Shown: positions 24,160 to 33,039 of the stretch, piece by piece
Layout of the letters: every line of letters begins with the position of its first letter
How positions within the stretch are numbered: the stretch's first letter is position 1
Source: Bacteriovoracaceae bacterium
GTDB taxonomy: Bacteria; Bdellovibrionota; Bacteriovoracia; Bacteriovoracales; Bacteriovoracaceae
Reading direction: 5' to 3'
NCBI GenBank assembly: GCA_024711325.1
Contig: JANJTC010000004.1
Location: 62,001 to 126,000, forward strand
Length of the DNA stretch: 64,000 bases
Made by a program: the position numbers and the translations under genes
The notes under the pieces: generated by a model
What the model saw: only the letters and a program-made list of their open reading frames with translations
Told to the model about the DNA's origin: nothing
Databases searched by the model: none

Positions 24160-26154
24160 TTAGACTAAAGTATAGGGATCAATATCGATTTTATAGCTGA
24201 CTGAACTAAGCGAGCGGTAGTTCATTTCAAAAGATTTCAGAAGGTTGTGGAGTTGAGAGAGGTCGCTGGACTTAAGTAAAATTGACCAAGTAAATTGATT
24301 TGATTTCTTTTCAATGTGAGCAGGTCTAGGCCCCAGGATGGTGACTTCCGGAAAATGCTGAGCAATCAACCCCCTGAGCATACTGCCTACGTGTTCTGTT
24401 ACATGAGGAATCAATCGGTCTTGAAAGCGGGAAGAGAAATGAATCATCGCTAAACGTTTATAAGGCGGGCAATCACACAGTTCCCGGATTTTTAATTCAT
24501 CCTGGTAAAATTGATGGAAGTCGTGATTCTTCACAATTTGGAAAAGTGAATTATCCGGATTAAGCGTTTGAATCAAAACTTTTCCATCTTGCGAGTAACG
24601 TCCGGCCCGACCGGCCACTTGAGTTAAGGTTTGATAAACCCTTTCAGAAGATCTGAAATCCGGAAAATTCAACTGACTGTCAATTCCCAGAATTAATACC
24701 AGTTTTACTTTCTCGAAATTATGTCCCTTGGAAAGCATCTGCGTGCCGACCATAAGATCAATCTTACCGGTGTGAAAATCACTCAGGCGGGTTTCAAGTT
24801 GTTTGAAGTTTTTAATCTCATCCCGGTCAAAGCGTTCAATGACTTTATCCGGAAACAAGCGAACCAATACTTCCTGGATTTTTTCAGTTCCAAATCCCTT
24901 GTGGGATAAAGTCATGCAACCACATGAAGGACATTGATTAGGCAGTGGCTCTTTATACTCACAATGATGACAAGCGAGTAAATTCTTTCTCTTATAATAA
25001 CGAAGAGTAATGGAACAATTAGGACAATTGAACTGTTGCCCACAGGCACGGCACTGCAGATAGCTGGCAAATCCCAATCGGTTCACGAAAACCAAAACTT
25101 GTTCTTTGCGCTCTAAAGCTTCTTTAATCGCCTGTACTGAAGGCGGCACCAGTGGCCAGATATCATCTTCTTTGCCAGATTTATCTCTGGCATCTATTAA
25201 TTTAATTTCTGGTAAAAAAGCATCACCCGCCCGCTCTTTCATTTCAAACAGACTCTGACCCGCTTGATGAAAAGTGGCATAGGTTTCAAGGCTTGGGGTT
25301 GCTGAACCCATGACTAAGGGGATTCCTAAAAGCTGGGCCTTTTTGGAGGCCACATCCCGGGCATTATAAGGGCATCGGTCATCTTGTTTAAAAGAAGTGT
25401 CATGTTCTTCATCAATAATGATCAGACCAAGATTGGATATTGGAATAAAAACAGAACTTCTCACACCTAGGATTAAAGCTCCTTTAGTCATGGAGCGGGC
25501 CTGAAGCCAAATCTGATACTTTTGAGAATCTGATAGTTCTGAATGATAAGAAAAAATCGGAGCGTCCAAATATCTGGCAAAAGTTGAAATAAACTGTGGA
25601 GTCAGATTAATTTCAGGCAGTAAGAATAAAACGCTTTTACCTTGTTCGATCGTGGTCTTGATTAAATCCAGATAGACAATGGTTTTGCCACTCCCGGTTA
25701 CACCGTGAACGAGCGAACGTTTAAATTGACCCAGGCCTTCCCGAATCGACTGCGTGATGGATTTTTGAATGGGGTTAGGGACAAACTCAAGCTCTTTACC
25801 TTCACCTTGAGTTTGTTCCAGACCACGGGGACGTTTTAGATGATGAGGCAAACAATCAAAGATCAGCTGGCCTAAACTGTAATGATAATACTGAGACATC
25901 CATTCAAATAACTGAAGCTCAACTTCATCCAGCTTCCAGTCGGGAACAATGGCTTTAATCGATTTAATTTTATCCAGAGGAGTATTTTTAAGTTCTTCAG
26001 AATTGGCCTCATCGGTGCTTAGGACACAACCTAATTCACTTCTTTTCCCAAGTGGTATTTCAACCACCTGACCACGTGTCAGGGTCTCTTCATAAAAGTA
26101 CAGAAGCCCGTTGTTTTTGAGCGGATAATTAACAGCAATGCGGGCTATTTTCAT
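24160..26154 (-). CDS. priA: primosomal replication-restart helicase PriA
   Basis: 664 residues. The N-terminal DNA-binding domain is followed by helicase motif I VTGSGKTIVYL, DEAH-type DEEHDTSFKQ and GSATPSLETY. The zinc-binding insertion has eight cysteines (CRACG, CPNC, CHHC, CPSCGC). C-terminal helicase motifs include VGTQMLSKGHNF and QVAGRAGR. PriA reloads the replisome at stalled forks in the cytoplasm. Its ATG overlaps the stop of the upstream gene by one base (TAATG), and galU precedes that, so it sits at the end of a three-gene unit. Confidence 0.97.
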   Translation of the reverse strand: MKIARIAVNYPLKNNGLLYFYEETLTRGQVVEIPLGKRSELGCVLSTDEANSEELKNTPLDKIKSIKAIVPDWKLDEVELQLFEWMSQYYHYSLGQLIFDCLPHHLKRPRGLEQTQGEGKELEFVPNPIQKSITQSIREGLGQFKRSLVHGVTGSGKTIVYLDLIKTTIEQGKSVLFLLPEINLTPQFISTFARYLDAPIFSYHSELSDSQKYQIWLQARSMTKGALILGVRSSVFIPISNLGLIIIDEEHDTSFKQDDRCPYNARDVASKKAQLLGIPLVMGSATPSLETYATFHQAGQSLFEMKERAGDAFLPEIKLIDARDKSGKEDDIWPLVPPSVQAIKEALERKEQVLVFVNRLGFASYLQCRACGQQFNCPNCSITLRYYKRKNLLACHHCEYKEPLPNQCPSCGCMTLSHKGFGTEKIQEVLVRLFPDKVIERFDRDEIKNFKQLETRLSDFHTGKIDLMVGTQMLSKGHNFEKVKLVLILGIDSQLNFPDFRSSERVYQTLTQVAGRAGRYSQDGKVLIQTLNPDNSLFQIVKNHDFHQFYQDELKIRELCDCPPYKRLAMIHFSSRFQDRLIPHVTEHVGSMLRGLIAQHFPEVTILGPRPAHIEKKSNQFTWSILLKSSDLSQLHNLLKSFEMNYRSLSSVSYKIDIDPYTLV

Positions 26155-27146
26155 TAAAGTAGAAACGGAGGTCTAAGTTCAGTTGATTGACGGCCTTTTA
26201 GGATCTGATCCCAATTCTGCAAACGTTTCATCATATCTTCCGGCTTCTCTACATAGTGACGAAGATTGGTGATCTCAACTTGATAAGACTGGCCATTTAA
26301 ACTTCTAATCAAAACATAGCGAGGTAAAGCATGAGTACCGTTAGCAAGCCAATAATCCTTGCAGATGATTTCAAATTCACCGGCTTCAGATTTAAATTTT
26401 ATCTTTTGCAGATCTCTTAATTTATACGAAAAAACGGCTTCAAAGGGACCGGCAGAAACAATCCATGCGATGTTGCCTTCATCCCGTCCCAGTTTTACCT
26501 GTTCCGTATCGACATACATAGGCTGCTCCATGATTTGTTCTGCTCGTTCCCGAGCAGCAGAATCATCCGGTCGCATTGGATTAACTTCAGTCTTACGTGC
26601 AGCGCGGTCTTTACTGATGGTCACCAGATAGCGTTTATAATCGGCCAAGAATTCAATTTTTTCGCGATTGATAAGATCGGCATTGAGCCTGACTGGTATG
26701 CCTAAAGTTTTCAGATAATTCACAATATGAGCGCCATCATTCAGGGCCAGAGATTGAATGAGACCGTAAAAGAGTCCTTTCTCAATTTGTTCAATATCAG
26801 GACGGATGGAGTAAGCGCTGAAGTTTGGATAATAAATTTTATGTTCAAGAGAACTTTCTGAAAACTGCGGATTACTATAGCGCGATTGAGCAACTTTAAG
26901 AATCTCCCCAGTCTTGGTCAGAAAGATCTTGAAGAAATCTTCGGCGCGGTCGCTACTGAGTAATGAGGCATCGGTTACAGAATTATCTAATTTTTCGCCT
27001 TGATTGATTCGCTTCACCACTAAGGTCAAAGACACGCCATTGGCCACAACTTCTGGATTGGATCCGTGACGAAATAAGGATTCGACTGTTGGCACATAAG
27101 CGTGAGCAGAGGAAATGAGAAATATCAGGGCGAAGAGTTTCATCAT
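26154..27146 (-). CDS. exported protein of unknown function
   Basis: 330 residues with a short signal peptide (MMKLFALIFLISSAHA). The mature part is mixed alpha/beta with few cysteines and no TM segment; an Arg/Asp-rich stretch near 180-205 is probably a loop. The last 60 residues include a strand pattern (YVLIRSLNGQSYQVEITNLRHY). No family recognised. It overlaps galU (ATGA) and priA (TAATG), so its expression is tied to both. Confidence 0.8.
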   Translation of the reverse strand: MMKLFALIFLISSAHAYVPTVESLFRHGSNPEVVANGVSLTLVVKRINQGEKLDNSVTDASLLSSDRAEDFFKIFLTKTGEILKVAQSRYSNPQFSESSLEHKIYYPNFSAYSIRPDIEQIEKGLFYGLIQSLALNDGAHIVNYLKTLGIPVRLNADLINREKIEFLADYKRYLVTISKDRAARKTEVNPMRPDDSAARERAEQIMEQPMYVDTEQVKLGRDEGNIAWIVSAGPFEAVFSYKLRDLQKIKFKSEAGEFEIICKDYWLANGTHALPRYVLIRSLNGQSYQVEITNLRHYVEKPEDMMKRLQNWDQILKGRQSTELRPPFLL

Positions 27147-28027
27147 AGTGTGAGTCCATGTTTAACCAGGCGGTCTTTAAACGATGCTAAAAATTTATCA
27201 CGAATCTCGGGATCTTTGAGGGCAAAATCAATGGTAGCATCTAAATATCCGTGAACATTACCGGTATCATAGCGCTCACCTTCAAATCGATAGGCGAAAA
27301 CATCCCTTTTGTTACAAAGGACATTAATTGCGTCGGTTAATTGGTATTCGTTACCGGCACCTCGCGGGATGGTTTCCAGAATTTCAAAAATATCCGGAGT
27401 TAAAATATAGCGGCCGGGAGTTGCGAGATTGGTAGGAGCATCTTCTGGCTTCGGCTTTTCCACCATACCATTCATTCTGAGAGTTTTTTCATCTACGATC
27501 TCACCCTTCACAATGCCGTATTTAGGAGTATCACTTTTTGGAACCTCCATCACACCAATAACCGGTGCTCCATTATTTTTGAGGGAAATATCCATCAACT
27601 GTTGGATCGCGGGTTTTTTATTAATCACAATATCATCACCCAGAAGAATCGCGAATGGCTCATCTCCGATCATACTTTTGGCACATAAAACTGCGTGACC
27701 AAGTCCTAGTTGCTCTTTTTGTCTGACACTCGTTACATCCACCATCGACCCTATTTTACGGATGAGTTCAAGCTCTTTCATCTTGTTGTTTCTTTCTAGA
27801 AAAGCCTCTAGCTCTTGATTTCGGTCAAAGTAATCTTCCACCGCAAACTTACCAGAAGCCGTAACAAAAATTACTTGTTCAATTCCCGCCTCACAGGCTT
27901 CCTGAACGATGTAATGGATCATGGGAACATTAATGATGGGAATAATCTCTTTAGCGATCTCTTTTGTGGCGGGGAGGAATCGTGTACCTTTGCCTGCAAT
28001 TGGGATGATGGCCTTTCTGATTTTCAT
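27143..28027 (-). CDS. galU: UTP-glucose-1-phosphate uridylyltransferase
   Basis: 294 residues, usual length. The N-terminal nucleotide-binding motif IPIAGKGTRFLPATKEIAKE, PMIHYIVQEA, GLGHAVLCAK and FAILLGDDI are diagnostic, with KYGIV and NEYQLTDAI further on. It makes UDP-glucose for envelope polysaccharides and trehalose or glycogen metabolism. It is divergent from the outer-membrane protein gene at 28072 with only 44 bp between, so the two promoters must overlap or face each other closely. Confidence 0.96.
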   Translation of the reverse strand: MKIRKAIIPIAGKGTRFLPATKEIAKEIIPIINVPMIHYIVQEACEAGIEQVIFVTASGKFAVEDYFDRNQELEAFLERNNKMKELELIRKIGSMVDVTSVRQKEQLGLGHAVLCAKSMIGDEPFAILLGDDIVINKKPAIQQLMDISLKNNGAPVIGVMEVPKSDTPKYGIVKGEIVDEKTLRMNGMVEKPKPEDAPTNLATPGRYILTPDIFEILETIPRGAGNEYQLTDAINVLCNKRDVFAYRFEGERYDTGNVHGYLDATIDFALKDPEIRDKFLASFKDRLVKHGLTL

Positions 28028-28071
28028 AAATGTCCTTGTTTTAGAGTGAAAACTTCTCTACATTTTTCTTT

Positions 28072-28980
28072 ATGAAGAAAGTCATTATTTTAGCTGTCTT
28101 AACACTAGTGGGCCAGACTTCCTGGGCCAGTAATCACAAGCAAATTCGGGATTTCCAGACTTCTCGATTTATTTCTACCGGAGGGGCCGGAGTTGCGAGC
28201 ATTCTATCTACCGAAGCTGCCATTTTAAATCCAGCGGCCTCGGCTTTTTTTGATGGCTCCAGTTTTTCTTACCAGTCTTACCGAACCACACTGCAAAAAA
28301 AACATGATCTACGTGACACTACGCCCGATAAGTTCCCTGGTAACAATCAAAACCAAGGGATCTTCCTGTCCGACCATTCCGGTCCGGTAAAAGGTGGAGT
28401 TGCCTACCTGCAACAAGATGAAAATAATTTTGAACGCCAGCGGATGGTTTTACATGGGGCAGCCCCGATGGGAACTGATTCGGCTTTAGGTGTTAGCTAC
28501 AACTATGTCCGTGACCAACTTCCTCGTAAATTCTCCAAGCGCAATCAGGTCCATCACATGGCCACCATTGGAACGACTCATATTATTGATGAAGACACCA
28601 TTTTAGGAATTGTGGTTTTGGATCCTACTCGCACCATACGAGGAAGTGAGAGAGCGATTGCCGGTTTCCAATACAATATTGCTGATCGATTTATGATCAT
28701 AGGTGATATTGGTGCTCAATATACAAAAGATGTTTCTAAAAAATACCTCTGGCGAGCGGCCGTTCAACTAAACATTTTCAGTGATTTCTTTTTCCGGGCA
28801 GGACAATTCTATGACAACGTCACTGAATTCAAAGGGACTGGATGGGGAGCAAGCTGGATTGGCCCTCGTTTTGGCGTCGAATTTGCTCAGAAATTCTCCG
28901 AGCAATTCGGACGTGACGGCTATATCTACGAAAATGAAAAACTGGTTGATACATCATTATCTTTAATCTTAAAGTTTTAA
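28072..28980 (+). CDS. outer-membrane beta-barrel protein, FadL/PorV-like
   Basis: 302 residues. Signal peptide MKKVIILAVLTLVGQTSWA, then RFISTGGAGVASILSTEAA... and LNPAA, the N-terminal pattern of FadL/OmpP1 and PorV-type barrels (GGAG.A......NPA). Alternating strands follow to a terminal LSLILKF with a C-terminal Phe. Probably sits in the outer membrane as a channel or assembly component. No clear ribosome site is visible upstream, although the signal peptide supports the start. Confidence 0.75.
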   Translation: MKKVIILAVLTLVGQTSWASNHKQIRDFQTSRFISTGGAGVASILSTEAAILNPAASAFFDGSSFSYQSYRTTLQKKHDLRDTTPDKFPGNNQNQGIFLSDHSGPVKGGVAYLQQDENNFERQRMVLHGAAPMGTDSALGVSYNYVRDQLPRKFSKRNQVHHMATIGTTHIIDEDTILGIVVLDPTRTIRGSERAIAGFQYNIADRFMIIGDIGAQYTKDVSKKYLWRAAVQLNIFSDFFFRAGQFYDNVTEFKGTGWGASWIGPRFGVEFAQKFSEQFGRDGYIYENEKLVDTSLSLILKF

Positions 28981-29009
28981 TTTAGTTTTAAGCCTGCCGA
29001 TAAGAGGGC

Positions 29010-29732
29010 ATGAGCAGTCAATCATCTAAAGAAGCCCGCCTTGAGCGAGAACGCTTAATTATTTTTAAGCATAAATTCAATAATCGAATCACGATTGCTA
29101 AATTTGGCAAACAAGCACTCGACGCCGGTGATTACGGGACGGCCATTCAACGTTTTGTGGAATACATGGAAATCATGGCCGAGTACAAGAAAACCAAAGA
29201 TTTCTTTTCTTTAAAAGTTTCTCAATTTGATTCTAAATCTGAGCTCACTGAAATGCTGATGATGAGTCACATTTATTTTGAAATGGCCCGGGTCTATGAT
29301 GCTGTTCCTAAGTTTCAGGAAGAATCTAAACGCTGTCTTGATCAGTTTGTGGCCTTTTCTACCAATCAACCTTATCAAGTGGTAAATTCTGAACTTATCC
29401 GTAAGCACATGAAAAAATCTGCTTTTAAAAAGCCGGAAGTATTTTTAAATGCCCACCGTCAGATCTATGTTCAATCCAAGAAGTGTTATGTCGTTACCTT
29501 CTGTTATGGGAATGACCATCAGATCACCCGGGATTATCGCCTGTTTAAAGACTGGCTCCTGGATTACCCATTTGGACAAGAACTGGTGAGGATTTATTAT
29601 AAGTATTCTTCTGTTATGGTCAGTAATTGGGAAAAACGGCCGGCCATGCACCTCGTCTCTAAAATCCTGGTTAGACCCTTATTGGTTTTGTTTTCAAAAA
29701 CCATCCTGCCCCTTATACTACCTAAATGCTGA
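29010..29732 (+). CDS. CFI-box-CTERM-like protein
   Basis: 240 residues, no signal peptide. The N-terminal 110 residues are helical and basic, with a TPR-like segment (ALDAGDYGTAIQRFVEYMEI). From about 157 the sequence KCYVVTFCYGNDHQITRDYRLFKDWLL...GQELVRIYYKYS matches the CFI-box domain pattern (CYIAT..YG...VLR.FRD..L....G..FV..YY..S), a module of unknown role in delta-proteobacteria. The C-terminus is hydrophobic (LVSKILVRPLLVLFSKTILPLILP) and could insert in the membrane. The stop overlaps the LptF/G-like gene by 7 bp, so they are coupled. Confidence 0.75.
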   Translation: MSSQSSKEARLERERLIIFKHKFNNRITIAKFGKQALDAGDYGTAIQRFVEYMEIMAEYKKTKDFFSLKVSQFDSKSELTEMLMMSHIYFEMARVYDAVPKFQEESKRCLDQFVAFSTNQPYQVVNSELIRKHMKKSAFKKPEVFLNAHRQIYVQSKKCYVVTFCYGNDHQITRDYRLFKDWLLDYPFGQELVRIYYKYSSVMVSNWEKRPAMHLVSKILVRPLLVLFSKTILPLILPKC

Positions 29733-30820
29733 TTCTCTCGGGATTTATTGTAAAAGAATGGTTTAAAAGTTTAATCGGGGCCGTAACGGTTCTCTTTTTA
29801 CTAATTTCCACAGCTGACCTTATTAATGGATTCCTTCAGGGTAAGGAAGCGGCCAGAGTTTTGCTGGAATACTCTCTTAAAATGCCCGACCTCATGGGCA
29901 AGATGTTTCCCATCTGTTGTCTGGTGGCTTCACTCTTTTCACTCAATAAACTAAAGGCCCACTCCGAACTTATTTCTATACTGGCCGCAGGTTATTCTTA
30001 TCGAAAAATCTATACCCTGATCGGGATTTGTGCTTTATCGGTAGTGGCAGTTCAGTTTTTAAATTTGGGTTTTATTGAACCCTTTGCCAATAAAGTCAAA
30101 CGCCAGGAAATTCAAAAAAGCCGAAAATCCGAGGGAAAATATCTCACCCGTAGCTCCATTGAAGGAGGAAAGTTTTGGTATAAATATCAAAATTATTTTG
30201 CTTCTTTCACTTATTTTGACCGCAGGACCAACTCACTTCAAAATTTTGAAATCTATTTTTTTACTCCCGCCCATTCAAGTGAAAAAATCATTCGTGCTCG
30301 GGAGGCCACATTCGTTGAGAAGGGTCGCTGGCTTCTAAAAGACGTCACCATTTTATCCAGCTTAGATTCCAGCACTTTTCCCGATCAATCCACTGAACAG
30401 GAAATGACCCTAAATCTGGATGAGCGACCAGAAGATTTTGGGGAATTTGAAGCCGATTTAACTACTTTAAATTTCTTTAAACTCCAGCAATTTATTTCTC
30501 GTTTATCTAAAACCGGAATCAATATTGAAGAGTATGAAATCATCCTTTTAAATAAGGTTTTCCTGAGCTTAATTTGTCTGGTGTTTGCCCTCATGCCAGT
30601 GTCGACCATCTTCAATCCAAACCGCCGCTCCAGTTCTTTTGGTAAAAATGTCGTTCTAACTTTGATGGTTACTATCGTCTTTTGGGTGCTTTATAGCTCG
30701 ACAGTGGCCTTTGGGAATTCTGGATCCATTAATCCCTGGCTGGCCACTGGTACTATTCCATTATGCTTCTTTCTTTATGTCCTCTGGACCTTCCATAGAA
30801 ATCGAAAACTCTCAGCTTAA
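29726..30820 (+). CDS. LptF/LptG-family permease
   Basis: 364 residues. Three N-terminal TM helices, a soluble periplasmic beta-jellyroll-like part (about 125-260, for example SSIEGGKFWYKYQNYFASFTYFD) and three C-terminal TM helices give the YjgP/YjgQ architecture. Conserved early phrases include LPxxMGKMFPICCLVASLFSLNKLKAHSELI, where the family has a similar P...L......R....E...L. LptF and LptG form the inner-membrane part of the LPS extractor LptB2FG. Only one of the pair is here; which one cannot be decided. Confidence 0.88.
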   Translation: MLILSGFIVKEWFKSLIGAVTVLFLLISTADLINGFLQGKEAARVLLEYSLKMPDLMGKMFPICCLVASLFSLNKLKAHSELISILAAGYSYRKIYTLIGICALSVVAVQFLNLGFIEPFANKVKRQEIQKSRKSEGKYLTRSSIEGGKFWYKYQNYFASFTYFDRRTNSLQNFEIYFFTPAHSSEKIIRAREATFVEKGRWLLKDVTILSSLDSSTFPDQSTEQEMTLNLDERPEDFGEFEADLTTLNFFKLQQFISRLSKTGINIEEYEIILLNKVFLSLICLVFALMPVSTIFNPNRRSSSFGKNVVLTLMVTIVFWVLYSSTVAFGNSGSINPWLATGTIPLCFFLYVLWTFHRNRKLSA

Positions 30821-30847
30821 TCTACTCTCGTCGCTTCACCTTCTCTG

Positions 30848-30856
30848 TGCTATAAA
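30848..30856 (+). promoter_or_regulatory. extended -10 promoter element of def
   Basis: TGCTATAAA, an extended -10. Counting seven bases on from the hexamer puts the transcription start at about 30863, the A of the def ATG, which would make the mRNA leaderless or nearly so. No Shine-Dalgarno sequence is seen before this ATG. Confidence 0.45.
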
Positions 30857-30862
30857 AGCCAG

Positions 30863-31435
30863 ATGAATATTGAAAATTATAAGCTTGCTGGGGAGAAGCT
30901 CCCTATTCTTACTTATCCAGATCCCATTCTGTCTCAAAAGGCCGTGGCAGTTACTGAATTCACACCTGATCTTGAGAACTTAGTTAAAAACATGCTCTTT
31001 ACTATGTATCAGGCCCCCGGAATTGGACTCGCCGCTCCTCAGGTTGGCGTTAGTCAGAGAATTTTTGTGCTCGATGTCGATTATGAGCGGGAAGTGATCA
31101 CTAATGCTGCCGGTGAAGATGAAGTGCGCATGTCTGATTTTAATCCCATGATTCTCATCAATCCAATTATTACAGGAACCTCAGGCACCACCACTTTTGA
31201 GGAAGGCTGTCTCTCTGTTCCTGGTGTTTATGAAGAAGTAAAACGTCATAAATCAATTCATGTAAAATATCAAAATTTAAAAGGTGAGACTTTCGAGCTC
31301 GAAGCCGATGATATGCTGGCCATTTGTATCCAGCATGAAAACGATCATCTCGATGGTGTGGTCTTTATTGAGCGCCTTAGCAATCTGAAAAAGAATTTTT
31401 ATAAAAAGAAACTCGTGAAAGAGAAAGTTCGATGA
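30863..31435 (+). CDS. def: peptide deformylase
   Basis: 190 residues. The three family motifs are present: GIGLAAPQVG, EEGCLSVPG with metal ligand Cys116, and QHENDHLDG with metal ligands His158 and His162 and catalytic Glu159. It removes formyl groups from new proteins in the cytoplasm. A short insert around 78-90 (TNAAGEDEVRMSDF) lengthens it slightly. Its stop overlaps the fmt start as ATGA, the usual def-fmt pairing of formylation and deformylation. Confidence 0.97.
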   Translation: MNIENYKLAGEKLPILTYPDPILSQKAVAVTEFTPDLENLVKNMLFTMYQAPGIGLAAPQVGVSQRIFVLDVDYEREVITNAAGEDEVRMSDFNPMILINPIITGTSGTTTFEEGCLSVPGVYEEVKRHKSIHVKYQNLKGETFELEADDMLAICIQHENDHLDGVVFIERLSNLKKNFYKKKLVKEKVR

Positions 31436-32376
31436 GAAAATTCCGTGTAGCTTTTTGCGGGACTCCCGACTTTTCTGTTCCTACTTTGGATTTACTCGCC
31501 CATCACCCGCACATTGATCTGGTAAAAGTTATTTCCATGCCTGATCGTCCTGCCGGTCGTGGGATGGAGTTAAAATCGCCTGAAGTTATCGAGTTCGCAA
31601 AAAATAATAAAATCCCTTTTTTTCAAACTGAAAATATCAATAAAGAACCTGAGTTCCTAAAAGAACTCAAGGAGCTTGAGCTGGATTTCATTGTGGTGCT
31701 GGCCTTTGCCCAATTCTTGGGAGCAGAGATGCTCAACATGGGAAAACTTGGGTGCTTTAACATTCATACTTCGGTTCTTCCAAAATATAGAGGGGCGGCA
31801 CCCATCCAATACGCCCTCTGGAATGGTGATACCGAAACCGGTGTCTCTATCCAGAAGATGGTAAAAAAAATGGATGCCGGGGATCTGGTTCATTTTCATA
31901 CGGTTAAAATTGCTCCCACGGAAACTGGTGGCCAGCTTTATACCCGCTTAAAGTTTCAGTCAGCATTGGCGATGAATGATCTCATCACGAAACTTTTAAA
32001 TAATGAAGTTATCTACACTGCCCAGGATGAAGGTCAGGTTTCATTTGCACCGACCTTAAAAAAAGAAGATGGGCTTATAAACTTTAAAGAAAAAACCACC
32101 GCCCAGGTACTTAACCTGATACGCGCGCTTGATCCCTGGCCTGGAACTTACTGTTTCTTAAACGGCAAGCGGCTTAAAGTTTTGAGCGCTGAAAAATATC
32201 ACACTAAACTAACAGCAGGTAAGGCCCAGAACGATATGGGCTCTTTAGTAGTGGGTTGTCTGGATGGAACCTTACGTCTGACTCAAGTGCAGCTGGAAGG
32301 CAAAAAGCCTTGCAGTGACCGCGAACTCTTAAACGGCATTAAAACTGAAATCATCTTGTCTTCAGATAAGGAATAA
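31432..32376 (+). CDS. fmt: methionyl-tRNA formyltransferase
   Basis: 314 residues. Motifs: VAFCGTPDFSVPTL, PDRPAGRGMELKSPEV, CFNIHTSVLPKYRGAAPIQYALWNGD (read with breaks) and GVSIQKMVKKMDAGD. The catalytic Asn-His-Asp set is in NIHTS and the later DAGD. It formylates Met on initiator tRNA using 10-formyl-THF. It overlaps def by 4 bp and lies 1 bp before rpe, which has AAGGAATAAT ahead of its ATG. Confidence 0.97.
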   Translation: MRKFRVAFCGTPDFSVPTLDLLAHHPHIDLVKVISMPDRPAGRGMELKSPEVIEFAKNNKIPFFQTENINKEPEFLKELKELELDFIVVLAFAQFLGAEMLNMGKLGCFNIHTSVLPKYRGAAPIQYALWNGDTETGVSIQKMVKKMDAGDLVHFHTVKIAPTETGGQLYTRLKFQSALAMNDLITKLLNNEVIYTAQDEGQVSFAPTLKKEDGLINFKEKTTAQVLNLIRALDPWPGTYCFLNGKRLKVLSAEKYHTKLTAGKAQNDMGSLVVGCLDGTLRLTQVQLEGKKPCSDRELLNGIKTEIILSSDKE

Positions 32377-32377
32377 T

Positions 32378-33031
32378 ATGTCAGTGATTATCTCCCCTAG
32401 TCTTCTCTCGGTTGATTTTCTTGAACTCAAGACTGAACTTGAGCGCTTAAATCAAATTGATGATCTGTGGCTCCATCTGGATATTATGGATGCGCACTTT
32501 GTTCCTAACCTCACCTTCGGGGAACCGGTACTGAACAAAGTTAAAACTGTTTCAAAACACAAGCTGGATGCTCACTTCATGGTGACTGATCCTGATTTTT
32601 TTGCTGAAAACTTTAAAAACGTAGGACTGCATAATTTTACTTTTCATTGGGAAGCTGTCACTCATCATGACCGCCTGATTGATAAGCTAAAGTCCCTTTA
32701 TCCATCGGTTGGAATCTCCCTTAATCCTTCAACACCCGTAAATGTTATCCCGACCTACCTTCTAGCCAAGGTCGATGTGGTCTTACTCATGAGTGTAAAC
32801 CCGGGCTTTGGGGGACAAAAATTTATTCCAGAGATCGTTGATAAAGTCATTGAACTGGATAAGATCAGACATGCTAACAACCTTAATTTCCAAATTCAGG
32901 TGGATGGTGGAATCAATGATCAAAACGCAGGTTATCTGATTCAGGCCGGGGCCAATAATCTGGTTGCGGGCTCCTATATTTTCTCTGCTCCAAATAATGA
33001 CTATCTTTCACGTATTAATAAAATTCGCTAA
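32378..33031 (+). CDS. rpe: ribulose-phosphate 3-epimerase
   Basis: 217 residues, a TIM barrel of normal length. Motifs: IISPSLLSVDF, LHLDIMDAHFVPNLTFG with catalytic Asp and metal His, LDAHFMVTDP, LLMSVNPGFGGQKFI and IQVDGGIND. It interconverts ribulose 5-phosphate and xylulose 5-phosphate in the pentose phosphate pathway. It is the last housekeeping gene before the hut genes, which begin 8 bp downstream. Confidence 0.96.
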   Translation: MSVIISPSLLSVDFLELKTELERLNQIDDLWLHLDIMDAHFVPNLTFGEPVLNKVKTVSKHKLDAHFMVTDPDFFAENFKNVGLHNFTFHWEAVTHHDRLIDKLKSLYPSVGISLNPSTPVNVIPTYLLAKVDVVLLMSVNPGFGGQKFIPEIVDKVIELDKIRHANNLNFQIQVDGGINDQNAGYLIQAGANNLVAGSYIFSAPNNDYLSRINKIR

Positions 33032-33039
33032 GGCCATTT

